In this document: positions 15,963 through 23,657 of the stretch, one piece after another
How the letters are laid out: each line of letters starts with the position of its first letter
Position numbering within the stretch: position 1 is the first letter of the stretch
Source of the DNA: Minisyncoccota bacterium
GTDB taxonomy: Bacteria > Patescibacteriota > Microgenomatia > UBA1400 > PJMF01
Direction of reading: 5' to 3'
DNA length: 40,069 nucleotides
Assembly: GCA_018646985.1 (NCBI GenBank)
Contig: JABGTR010000032.1
Location: forward strand, 1 to 40,069
Notes under the pieces: model-generated
Database searches by the model: none
Told to the model about the DNA's origin: nothing
What the model saw: only the letters and a program-made list of their open reading frames with translations
Made by a program: the position numbers and the translations under genes

Positions 15963-17458
15963 ATTACCTTTGCTTTCAGGCTTGATAGCTCAGCCCATAT
16001 TTTCTTCCATCCTAACATCAATACGATCAATACGTACAGCAGACTCACCCCCATCATTCCAGCTAGCATCCAATTCAAACTTTGGCTCCAAAGAGACAAG
16101 CCACTCCAACCCACTACCCCCATAACCAATGACGCTAGAAACTGTGGCCAAATATTAGTGATTACATTGATGTTGACGTGCTTCTTAACATAAATAATTG
16201 GCAAGAATGAAGTGAATGAGATAGCAAAGGCTGCTACTGAAACGCCATTAAATCCGAAAAATGAAATTGAAATCGGGGTTATGATCCAGGTTAGAACTGT
16301 CCATAGAATCATCAGCTTGAGAGTTTTGTTGATCTCCCCAATTGCGTTAAGAGTGTTGACTAGTGGCGAAGAAAGGGCTGCCCAACCAATACTAATGGTA
16401 AACAAGATAAAACTGAATATAGCTGGCTGCCACTTAGCATAGCTAGGAACAACTACTGTTAGCGGCTTAATGAAGACACTCATTCCGACTAAGATGGGGA
16501 AAATTGCTAAAGTAATAAAGAAAATTGACTTCTCGATCGCTTTCCTTAGTGCCTCTTTATTATTCTGTAATCTAGAAAAAGTGGGGAAAGTAACTGCTAG
16601 TATATTCTGAACTGTTAAGTTGTAAGGATACTGAGACCAAGTCTTGGCCCATTGAATATAACCAAATTCTTTAAGCGGCAAAAACATTCCTAGAGCTAAG
16701 AAAAATAGCTGGTCTTTAATCCTGGCTAGAAAGTCTGCTAACTGGAACTTAGCACCATAACCAATTAAAATTTTGAGGGCTTTCTTATTTAACGTCAGAC
16801 CTATCTTCCAAGGCTGAATTAAACTCATCACTATTACCCCAATCACTGATCTAGCCATGATTGCATAAGCATAAGCCAATGCTCCTGCACCTTTCCAAGC
16901 TAAGAAAACTAGGATTGAGTAGAAAGCAACTTGTTCAAAGATCTGGGGCAAGACTAATTTAGAAAACTCTAGTTTTCGCTCTAACTTTATCGAAGGAATC
17001 GTTTTTAAAGTTGCCAGAGGAAAAGAAAAGGCCAAACTAAGCAACACCCACACTCCAACCTGACCTGTTTTCTGATGGACTATGCCTGTAGAAATAATAA
17101 TTCCCACCACGGCTACTATTAGCCAAGATAAAATTTGTTGGACCGTAAAAGCAGTTCGATACTCTTTCAGAGTAGGTTTAGATTTTTTTTGAACCAGAGC
17201 CGCTGCTAAGCCAATATCAGAAAAGAAAACTAATAGCCCAATAATCTGGACCACGAACCCATAGATACCAAAGTCTTCTGGAGATAAGAATGCACTTAAA
17301 AATAAAGATGAGACTAGCCCTATAGCTTGTAGAATAGCTGTTCTGCCGACATAAGAAACTGCTCCTGAAACAGTTTTCTTCTTGATACTTTGCAGCTCAT
17401 CCTTATCTAATATTTCTTCTAAATCTGGAGCTGTATCTTGAGAAGTCAATTGAGTCAT
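15959..17458 (-). CDS. Wzx-like lipid-linked glycan flippase
   Basis: A 499-residue polytopic protein of the MATE/MVF superfamily (polysaccharide transporter type), expected to flip lipid-linked oligosaccharide across the membrane. About twelve to fourteen hydrophobic segments start near residue 35. The segment SAFLSPEDFGIYGFVVQIIG and FFSDIGLAAALVQKK after the first two helices are characteristic of O-antigen or teichuronic acid exporters. A charged cytoplasmic N-terminus of about 30 residues precedes the first helix. It sits two bases after the GT-C membrane gene and overlaps the following GT2, which places export and assembly in the same message. Confidence 0.92.
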   Translation of the reverse strand: MTQLTSQDTAPDLEEILDKDELQSIKKKTVSGAVSYVGRTAILQAIGLVSSLFLSAFLSPEDFGIYGFVVQIIGLLVFFSDIGLAAALVQKKSKPTLKEYRTAFTVQQILSWLIVAVVGIIISTGIVHQKTGQVGVWVLLSLAFSFPLATLKTIPSIKLERKLEFSKLVLPQIFEQVAFYSILVFLAWKGAGALAYAYAIMARSVIGVIVMSLIQPWKIGLTLNKKALKILIGYGAKFQLADFLARIKDQLFFLALGMFLPLKEFGYIQWAKTWSQYPYNLTVQNILAVTFPTFSRLQNNKEALRKAIEKSIFFITLAIFPILVGMSVFIKPLTVVVPSYAKWQPAIFSFILFTISIGWAALSSPLVNTLNAIGEINKTLKLMILWTVLTWIITPISISFFGFNGVSVAAFAISFTSFLPIIYVKKHVNINVITNIWPQFLASLVMGVVGWSGLSLWSQSLNWMLAGMMGVSLLYVLIVLMLGWKKIWAELSSLKAKVI

Positions 17459-17460
17459 GT

Positions 17461-19164
17461 TTAGATAACCTTCTCTTCTTTTCTTAATTCAAATGATAAA
17501 TAAATAAAAACCATTAAACTCAAGAAACTGACTAAGTCACTCCACCACCTCACATTGCTAGAAGACAGAATCACTCCCACTAAATGACTTCCCTGAGGAA
17601 CATCGACGACTATATTACCATCTTCACCAGTTTTTTTATCTACTGAAAAACCATCTATTTCTACTTCCCAACCGGGAAAATCTGCAACTGCAAACTCAAC
17701 TTTCTTATCAGCTGAAAAATCAGTTTTGATTAGATTCTCATGACTTCTATCTATTAGGACCTCTATCTCTTCATCACAACCATCTTTACACCATGCCAAC
17801 GTGTCTGGTGGAACTAAACTCTCTGCCATTTGCACTGGAATATAATCTGGTAGGATGCCACTCATCTCTCGCTGGATCATTCCAGTATCAGTGTAATAAA
17901 ACTGATTGGCATCAGTTAAAAATTCGTTAGGTTGAAAAAGCTGAGCATTAAATAGCAAAGCTATTAATAGACCAAACGACCATAGATATCGAAATTTTCT
18001 TTGCTTAATTAAGCTAGCACTCATCCCCACTAACAAACCCAAGAAGATAATCCCCACTCCTAAGAATCTCCATGGAAACTGAGCATAAGGTAAACCAGGT
18101 AATGTATCCCAAAGAGGTTTTGACTTTAGGATACTCATAAACAAAGATAGACCTAGGATTGACCCCAATAATACAGAGAGAGTAATTTTTTTATCGGCAA
18201 AGATTCGACTCCGTTTCTTATTTTTCAAAACTCTATTCAGGATGAATAGCCCTAACCCTATCAAACCAACCAACTGTCCTGCACCCAAAAAGAATGAAAG
18301 GCCGTCATCTGGACCCCAAGCTGAACCTTCATAGCCCCAATTCAGAGTAAAAAACTGGCGAATATAAAGGAAGTGATGAGAGTAGTGAAAGTATCCTGAA
18401 AAGATACTCTCTACTTTAGTGAGGTTCTTTTCTAATAAAGCCGGAAAAAGATAAAAGCTTGATAAGCCAGTTGCTAATAGTAAAGAGCCACTAACCCTAA
18501 GCAAAGTTTCTAACTCACTATTTTTGTTTCGATGAACAATCCATTTGCGGTAACCCAAGAATAGAACTGTAAAAAGCAAACTCAGTGGTACGAACAACAT
18601 TGTCATGATGTTATGACTCAGCATTAAGACTACTAATGAAATAGTGAGAGTTTTCCAACCATTTTTCTCACGCTTAACTATTTGCAAAATACCTATTAAA
18701 ACCCAAGGCATGGCCATAATTCCCCAAGCTTCACTTAAAGCACCCCTTACAAAAAGATTAACTGCTCTATAGGGAGCTAAAGTGATTGCCGCTGCAGTTA
18801 AAATTGCTCCAGAATGACCGAAAAATCTCCCCCCCAATTTGTAAGATCCCCAAGCGGTAAAGATAGCTGAAAATAAGAATAAAAGCTTGACTACAGTTAA
18901 GACTTCAAGTCCAAACCAATGAAAAGCTGCGCCAACATAATAAGGAAGTGGCGCATAAAACTCAAAAAGTGGCATTCCATAGCCATAGCCAAAGTTTTCA
19001 CTCCACCGGACTGGTAGCTGCCCATCCCCTAAAGCACGGTACATCTCGATTACTCTCGCCGCATGAATATAATCATGTGCTCTAAAAAACTCAGGATGAA
19101 CCAGGGCCCATGAAGAAGCAGTAATAATGGCTAGTAAAGACAAAACTGTTAAGAATTTCTTCAT
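17461..19164 (-). CDS. PTPS-related-domain multi-pass membrane protein (GT-C-like)
   Basis: A 567-residue membrane protein resembling the family annotated as 6-pyruvoyl-tetrahydropterin synthase-related membrane proteins, which are thought to be GT-C type glycosyltransferases despite the name. After an N-terminal signal-anchor comes the outside loop AHDYIHAARVIEMYRALGDG then WSENFGYGYGMPLFEFYAPL, the family hallmark. About ten membrane helices follow, then a small beta-rich outside domain (about 440-545) and one final helix. The start MKKFL at 19164 is chosen because a TACAAT box ends nine bases before it; an ATG 13 codons upstream would give a non-hydrophobic extension. First gene of the minus-strand glycan operon, divergent from the LCP gene. 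Confidence 0.8.
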   Translation of the reverse strand: MKKFLTVLSLLAIITASSWALVHPEFFRAHDYIHAARVIEMYRALGDGQLPVRWSENFGYGYGMPLFEFYAPLPYYVGAAFHWFGLEVLTVVKLLFLFSAIFTAWGSYKLGGRFFGHSGAILTAAAITLAPYRAVNLFVRGALSEAWGIMAMPWVLIGILQIVKREKNGWKTLTISLVVLMLSHNIMTMLFVPLSLLFTVLFLGYRKWIVHRNKNSELETLLRVSGSLLLATGLSSFYLFPALLEKNLTKVESIFSGYFHYSHHFLYIRQFFTLNWGYEGSAWGPDDGLSFFLGAGQLVGLIGLGLFILNRVLKNKKRSRIFADKKITLSVLLGSILGLSLFMSILKSKPLWDTLPGLPYAQFPWRFLGVGIIFLGLLVGMSASLIKQRKFRYLWSFGLLIALLFNAQLFQPNEFLTDANQFYYTDTGMIQREMSGILPDYIPVQMAESLVPPDTLAWCKDGCDEEIEVLIDRSHENLIKTDFSADKKVEFAVADFPGWEVEIDGFSVDKKTGEDGNIVVDVPQGSHLVGVILSSSNVRWWSDLVSFLSLMVFIYLSFELRKEEKVI

Positions 19165-19173
19165 TAATTTCTT

Positions 19174-19179
19174 ATTGTA
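19174..19179 (-). promoter_or_regulatory. -10 box of the minus-strand glycan operon
   Basis: TACAAT on the minus strand, nine bases before the ATG at 19164. It lies back to back with the plus-strand -10 box at 19223, so the two operons may share control. Confidence 0.5.
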
Positions 19180-19222
19180 CTCAATAAAGAGATCATAAAC
19201 CACACAAAGTTGATTTGTGAGA

Positions 19223-19228
19223 TAATAT
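19223..19228 (+). promoter_or_regulatory. -10 box of the LCP gene
   Basis: TAATAT, seven bases before the ATG at 19236, no Shine-Dalgarno. The match is moderate in an AT-rich stretch. Confidence 0.45.
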
Positions 19229-19235
19229 TTTAATC

Positions 19236-20333
19236 ATGGAGTCTCATAAAGACAATCAACCTAAAATTAGTCAGTCACAATCTAAACTACAGATTTTTTT
19301 AAAAATTAACTTTTTTGCAGTTTTAATTTTCTTGGGCATGCTTTTAGTGACCGCCATTAGTATTGGCATCTTTGCTTACTCTAAACTGTACAATTTTTCT
19401 AAATCAGCTGGTGTGTCTATTCCAAATCTTCATCAAACACTAGCTACTGGGTGGGAACAATCTCCTACAGAAACTGATAGTTATAAAAATATTTTGATAT
19501 TAGGAGTGGATACCCTAGAAACTAGAGGTGACTCTAAGCCCTTAACTGACAGTATTATCTTATCTTCCATTAATCTGGAGACAGGGAAAATTACTTTACT
19601 ACCTTTGCCTAGAGACCTCTGGAGTGAAGACTACCAAACAAAGATAAATGCTCTCTATACCTATGGCTTAGAACGTTACCCAGAAAATCCTCAAAAATTT
19701 AGCCAAGAAGTTATCTCAGAGATGACTAATATAGAAATCCACCACACTTTAGTTGTCTCTATGGAAATGGTTGCGGAGATTATTGATTTAGCAGGTGGCG
19801 TAGAAGTTAGCGTAGAGCAAGGATTTACCGACAAAGAATTCCCTCGGACTGATGTTGATGTGACTACTGAAGCAGATCCCGAAAATCTCTATGAGGTGAT
19901 TACTTTTGAAGCTGGCCTCCAAAAGATGGACGGCCAGACAGCTCTCAAATACATCCGCAGCCGGCATGGTGATAATGATCAAAATACTGATAATGCTCGC
20001 TCAAGCCGACAACAGGCCGTGATCCAAGCCTTAGTAAAAAAATTAACTAGTAAAAAAACACTTCTAGATACCGACTTAGCCGGGCAGCTATATAAATATT
20101 ATCTGGATCACCTTGCAGCTGATTTAACTCCAACAGAGCTAATCGCCACTGGTAAAAAATTACTTCCTAATAAGGACAATATTCAGCTGATAAATACTAG
20201 CCTAAAAATTTATCCTGAAGACCCTTCGGGAACGATTGAACATCCTGCTCAATACCTTTATGATGGGCAATGGGTTTATTCAATTAGAGACCAAGATAAA
20301 TTTAAGCTCAATATTAAAAAACAACTGAATTAA
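19236..20333 (+). CDS. LytR-CpsA-Psr (LCP) family protein
   Basis: LCP enzymes transfer lipid-linked glycans to peptidoglycan or other surface acceptors, outside the membrane. The 365-residue protein has a short cytoplasmic N-terminus, one membrane segment (about 27-50) and an LCP domain: NILILGVDTLETRGDSKPLTDSI in two parts, ITLLPLPRDLW with the conserved Arg-Asp, the YGLERYPENPQ helix, IIDLAGGVEVSV, and ALKYIRSRHGDND followed by ARSSRQQ with the lipid-binding arginines. All key residues appear kept. It opens the plus-strand half of the glycan region and is divergent from the flippase operon, so it is a good candidate for the final attachment of that glycan. Confidence 0.95.
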   Translation: MESHKDNQPKISQSQSKLQIFLKINFFAVLIFLGMLLVTAISIGIFAYSKLYNFSKSAGVSIPNLHQTLATGWEQSPTETDSYKNILILGVDTLETRGDSKPLTDSIILSSINLETGKITLLPLPRDLWSEDYQTKINALYTYGLERYPENPQKFSQEVISEMTNIEIHHTLVVSMEMVAEIIDLAGGVEVSVEQGFTDKEFPRTDVDVTTEADPENLYEVITFEAGLQKMDGQTALKYIRSRHGDNDQNTDNARSSRQQAVIQALVKKLTSKKTLLDTDLAGQLYKYYLDHLAADLTPTELIATGKKLLPNKDNIQLINTSLKIYPEDPSGTIEHPAQYLYDGQWVYSIRDQDKFKLNIKKQLN

Positions 20334-20353
20334 TTAGGCTGAGGAGAAAAATA

Positions 20354-21385
20354 ATGCCAACTAATACTCCATATAAAAATATTCTTGTCAGCGGTGGAGC
20401 TGGTTTTATTGGCTCCAACTTTATTCATTATTGGCTTAAAAAATATCCGGACACTAATTTAGTCAATTTGGACGCACTCACTTATGCTGGTAATTTAGAA
20501 AATCTAAAAGAAGTCGAAAACTTACCAAATTATAAATTCATCCAGGGCAACATCTTAGATCGTCAGTTAGTGAATGAAATCATGCCAGGCATTGACCTAG
20601 TTGTTCATTTTGCGGCTGAGTCTCATGTCGATCGCTCAATTTTAGAACCAGCTGTATTCTTAGAAACTAATGCTATTGGCACCCAAGTTCTACTGGAAGC
20701 AGCCTTAAAAAATAAAGTTAAAAGGTTCCATCACATCTCTACGGATGAGGTATTTGGCTCACTTGAACTTGAATCTGACGAACAGTTTAATGATCAAACC
20801 CCTTATGATCCTCGTAGCCCCTACTCTGCTAGTAAGGCCGCCTCAGATCACTTGGTCAGGGCTTACGGAGAGACTTTTGGTTTGCCCTATATCATTACTA
20901 ACTGCTCTAACAACTATGGTGAATATCACTTCCCAGAAAAACTTTTCCCTCTAGCAATTACAAACTTGATTGAAGGCAAAAAAATACCTGTCTATGGAGA
21001 TGGTAAAAATGTGCGAGATTGGCTTTATGTCCAAGATCACTGCAGTGCTATTGATGCTGTTTTGCACCGAGGTGAGAATGCAGAAACCTATCTAGTAGGA
21101 GGATTAACTGAGGACATTTCTAATTTAGAAATAGTGAAGATGATTATTAATCTGATGGGAGAATCTGAGGATAAGATTGAGTTTGTTAAAGATAGGTTAG
21201 GTCATGATCGACGCTACAGTGTTGATTGGAGTAAATTAAATAAAAAATTAGATTGGAAACCTGACGTTACTCTCGAAGAAGGTTTGACTAAGACTATCTC
21301 CTGGTATAAAAATAATCCTCAATGGTGGCAACCACTTAAGGAAAAATCTCAAGAGTTTTTCAAAATTAACTACAAACAAGGATAG
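20354..21385 (+). CDS. rfbB: dTDP-glucose 4,6-dehydratase
   Basis: Second step of dTDP-rhamnose synthesis: NAD-dependent conversion of dTDP-glucose to dTDP-4-keto-6-deoxyglucose in the cytoplasm. The 343 residues contain GGAGFIG (14-20) for NAD binding, HFAAESHVDRSI, the catalytic ISTDEVFG with Asp-Glu, YSASKAASDH with the Tyr-x3-Lys pair, and NCSNNYGEYHFPEKL, all typical of RmlB. A strong Shine-Dalgarno GAGGAG (20341-20346) lies seven bases before the ATG, unlike the leaderless genes, as expected for an internal operon gene. It is followed by rmlC-like and rmlD-like genes; the thymidylyltransferase gene rfbA is not in the window. Confidence 0.96.
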   Translation: MPTNTPYKNILVSGGAGFIGSNFIHYWLKKYPDTNLVNLDALTYAGNLENLKEVENLPNYKFIQGNILDRQLVNEIMPGIDLVVHFAAESHVDRSILEPAVFLETNAIGTQVLLEAALKNKVKRFHHISTDEVFGSLELESDEQFNDQTPYDPRSPYSASKAASDHLVRAYGETFGLPYIITNCSNNYGEYHFPEKLFPLAITNLIEGKKIPVYGDGKNVRDWLYVQDHCSAIDAVLHRGENAETYLVGGLTEDISNLEIVKMIINLMGESEDKIEFVKDRLGHDRRYSVDWSKLNKKLDWKPDVTLEEGLTKTISWYKNNPQWWQPLKEKSQEFFKINYKQG

Positions 21386-21389
21386 AATT

Positions 21390-21995
21390 ATGACTCCAAT
21401 TAGCTACAACCCCAATCAAGCAGAAAAAGCGACTGATATTTTCTTTAAAACTCCTCTCAAAGGTCTCTACTACATGCCTTTAAAAGTTTTTAGAGATGAG
21501 CGTGGTTTCTTCACTGAAACTGGCAGAATTCCAGAAGTAGAAGAGGTCACCGGAGAAAAATTTCAAATTGCCCAACTCAATCTTAGTTTGTCTGAGACTA
21601 ATTCTATCCGTGGTTTTCATGCTGAGGGATGGAATAAACTAGTTACAGTCACTCACGGAGTTGCTTTATGCGCTTTAGCTGATATCAGACCAGAGTCAGA
21701 GACTTTTGGACAGGTAGTGACTATCAAATTGGGTGATGGTCCAGATGCTAATTTTGGCAGTATTTATGTTACACAAGGGATCGCCAATTCTTTCTATGTG
21801 ATCGAGGGACCAGCTCTTTATTCATATGCAGTTGATCGGCTCTATAAAGACCGTAATCAAGCTGGGGATATGGCTATTTCATTATTTGACCCCGATCTGA
21901 ATATGACTTGGCCAGTACCCAAAGAAGAAATGATTATTTCTCAACGAGACTTAGACACAATTAGTTTAAGAGAAAAATTTCCACAAAAATTCTAA
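21390..21995 (+). CDS. rfbC: dTDP-4-dehydrorhamnose 3,5-epimerase-like protein
   Basis: A cupin-fold sugar epimerase of 201 residues that should act on the RmlB product. Residues supporting this: DERGFFTETGR near 36-46, SIRGFHAEGWNKLVTV with the catalytic His 77 and Lys 83, and the closing FDPDLNMTWPVPKEE. In well-studied RmlC enzymes a second active-site His lies in GFAHGF; the equivalent here reads GIANSF with Asn 133, so the chemistry may differ, for example one-carbon epimerisation or another deoxysugar. AAGGAT before the ATG serves as Shine-Dalgarno. It sits between rmlB and an rmlD-like gene, so a dTDP-6-deoxyhexose role is well supported even if L-rhamnose itself is not proven. Confidence 0.85.
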   Translation: MTPISYNPNQAEKATDIFFKTPLKGLYYMPLKVFRDERGFFTETGRIPEVEEVTGEKFQIAQLNLSLSETNSIRGFHAEGWNKLVTVTHGVALCALADIRPESETFGQVVTIKLGDGPDANFGSIYVTQGIANSFYVIEGPALYSYAVDRLYKDRNQAGDMAISLFDPDLNMTWPVPKEEMIISQRDLDTISLREKFPQKF

Positions 21996-22006
21996 GGAGT
22001 GACTTT

Positions 22007-22888
22007 ATGCAAAAAACACCAATTTTAACTACTGGTTTGACTGGCTTAGTAGGTTCACGCATTGCTGAGATGCTTGAGGATAAGTATGAGTTCTTTAACA
22101 TGGACCTCACTACCGGAGTAGATATTACAGATAAAGCTAAAATTGGAAACTTTGTTAAAAAACATCCTGCTCAAGTCATGATCCACCTGGCAGCTTTTAC
22201 TGATGTTAATGGGGCTTTTGCTCAAACAGATGATAAAGATGGAATTTGCTATAGAGTAAATGTGACTGGTACAAAAAATATCGCAGAGGTTTGTAAAGAA
22301 AATGATATTTATCTAATTAACATCTCAACCGATTTTGTTTTTGCTGGTGACAAAGAAGAGTCTTATGCTGAGACTGATCTGCGCAACCCAATTGAATGGT
22401 ACGGACAAACTAAAGCTTGGGCAGAGGAAGTAATTGAAAAAACTTTGGAAAATTATGCCATCGCTAGAATTGGTTATCCATTCAGAGCTGAATTTGCGGC
22501 TAAGCCAGATACTGTAGCTAAAACTAAACAAGGACTAGCCACAGGAACTCTTTACCCTCAGTTTGCTGACATGACTATTACTCCAACTTATATTGATGAT
22601 ATGGCGAGAGCTATTGAGCTTATGATCGAAAAAAAACCTCAAGGAATTTTTCACCTTCACAACTCATCTTCACTTTCTCCATTTGAATTAGCTAAAAAAA
22701 TAGCGGTTACTTTTGGCTTTGATCCAAAGACTGTTAAAGAAGGAAGCTTGGAAGAGTACCTGAAAACAACAGAGAGACCTTATCAAAAAAGTCTAAAGAT
22801 GAGCAATCAAAAAGTGCAAGCAGAACTGGGGATTAAGCTAATGACTATAGATGAAGCCCTAGAAGACATTAAGAAACAGTTAGCTTAA
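22007..22888 (+). CDS. rfbD: dTDP-4-dehydrorhamnose reductase-like NAD(P)-dependent enzyme
   Basis: A short-chain reductase of the RmlD type, 293 residues, probably reducing the 4-keto sugar to the final dTDP-6-deoxyhexose. Seen: TGLTGLVGS for the dinucleotide, VMIHLAAFTDVNGAF (RmlD usually has NAAAYTAVDKAE here), YLINISTDFVFAGD, and the catalytic WYGQTKAWAEE with Tyr-x3-Lys. AAGGAG at 21994-21999 is a good Shine-Dalgarno. The 3' end overlaps the oppositely directed trmD by nine bases. Small departures from the standard motifs, together with the unusual RmlC, leave open which deoxysugar is made. Confidence 0.83.
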   Translation: MQKTPILTTGLTGLVGSRIAEMLEDKYEFFNMDLTTGVDITDKAKIGNFVKKHPAQVMIHLAAFTDVNGAFAQTDDKDGICYRVNVTGTKNIAEVCKENDIYLINISTDFVFAGDKEESYAETDLRNPIEWYGQTKAWAEEVIEKTLENYAIARIGYPFRAEFAAKPDTVAKTKQGLATGTLYPQFADMTITPTYIDDMARAIELMIEKKPQGIFHLHNSSSLSPFELAKKIAVTFGFDPKTVKEGSLEEYLKTTERPYQKSLKMSNQKVQAELGIKLMTIDEALEDIKKQLA

Positions 22889-23554
22889 ATCAGGTCTTTT
22901 CTCCTGAGTTTTTTTCCTAGCTTTTTGCTCTCTCCATTTTTTTATTTCCCCGTGATCTCCAGATTTTAAAACTGCGGGTACTTTTTTTCCATCAAATTCC
23001 TCTGGCCGAGTGTACTGGGGATGACCTAGCAAGCTAGAGCCAGCGCTAAATGAATCTGTCGGAGCAGAGTTCTCATCACCTAAAACTCCAGGTAAAAGAC
23101 GAATTACACTATCTGCAATAACCATGGCTGGAATTTCTCCACCAGTCAGCACATAGTCACCAATTGATAATTCTAGGTCTACATAATCTCGAATTCGTTC
23201 ATCAAAACCCTCATAATGACCCGCTATTAATATTAAGCTTTCCTTTTTCGAAAACTGCTCTGCTTTTTGTTGAGAATATTTCTCACCTTGAGGACTCAGT
23301 AAAATCACTTTTGAATTCTTATTTTTCTCTTTTAAATCAGTAATGGCGTGGCACAACACATCTACTTTCAAAACCATCCCCGGACCACCTCCAAAAGGAC
23401 GATCATCCACCATCTTGTGTTTATCCAAAGCCCAATCTCTTAAATTGTGTACTTTTATCTCTACGCTAGCTGATTCTTGGGCTCGTTTAAGAATGCTCTG
23501 CGCAAAAACAGACTCAAACATGGCTGGAAAAATAGTGATGATGTTTATCTTCAT
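22880..23554 (-). CDS. trmD: tRNA (guanine-N1)-methyltransferase TrmD
   Basis: Methylates G37 of tRNAs that read codons starting with C and others with a G36-G37 pair, using S-adenosylmethionine, which prevents frameshifting. The 224-residue product begins MKINIITIFPAMFES, the family start, so the ATG at 23554 is preferred to one three codons upstream. The trefoil-knot binding site is clear: RPFGGGPGMVLK, VILLSPQGEKYSQ, ILIAGHYEGFDERI and LSIGDYVLTGGEIPAMV. The C-terminal part ends in a Lys/Arg-rich tail. It stands alone on the minus strand between two glycan operons, overlapping the rmlD-like gene by nine bases at its end. Confidence 0.97.
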   Translation of the reverse strand: MKINIITIFPAMFESVFAQSILKRAQESASVEIKVHNLRDWALDKHKMVDDRPFGGGPGMVLKVDVLCHAITDLKEKNKNSKVILLSPQGEKYSQQKAEQFSKKESLILIAGHYEGFDERIRDYVDLELSIGDYVLTGGEIPAMVIADSVIRLLPGVLGDENSAPTDSFSAGSSLLGHPQYTRPEEFDGKKVPAVLKSGDHGEIKKWREQKARKKTQEKRPDLS

Positions 23555-23564
23555 ATTAAACATA

Positions 23565-23570
23565 ATTTTA
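23565..23570 (-). promoter_or_regulatory. -10 box of trmD
   Basis: TAAAAT on the minus strand, ten bases before the ATG at 23554. The alternative ATG at 23563 would be only one base from this box, which supports the shorter protein. Confidence 0.45.
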
Positions 23571-23585
23571 TCACCTTAGCTGTGA

Positions 23586-23591
23586 TATTAT
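23586..23591 (+). promoter_or_regulatory. -10 box of the leader ORF and ugd
   Basis: TATTAT followed by six bases and the ATG at 23598, matching the spacing of other leaderless starts. About 15 bases separate it from the divergent trmD -10 box. Confidence 0.5.
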
Positions 23592-23597
23592 TAGACA

Positions 23598-23657
23598 ATG
23601 CGCACAGCACCTTTTATACCAGCTAAATTTTATTCTAAAATTAAGGGTCTAAAATGA
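23598..23657 (+). CDS. 19-residue leader ORF coupled to ugd
   Basis: A small ORF coding for MRTAPFIPAKFYSKIKGLK. Its ATG lies six bases after a TATTAT box, as at established leaderless genes in this window. Its stop overlaps the ugd start as ATGA, and AAGGG inside its last codons (23643-23647) is placed as a Shine-Dalgarno for ugd. It may be a translated leader that controls or primes ugd translation. The peptide is basic and could also have its own function. No homologues known to me; a chance ORF in the ugd leader cannot be excluded. Confidence 0.45.
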   Translation: MRTAPFIPAKFYSKIKGLK

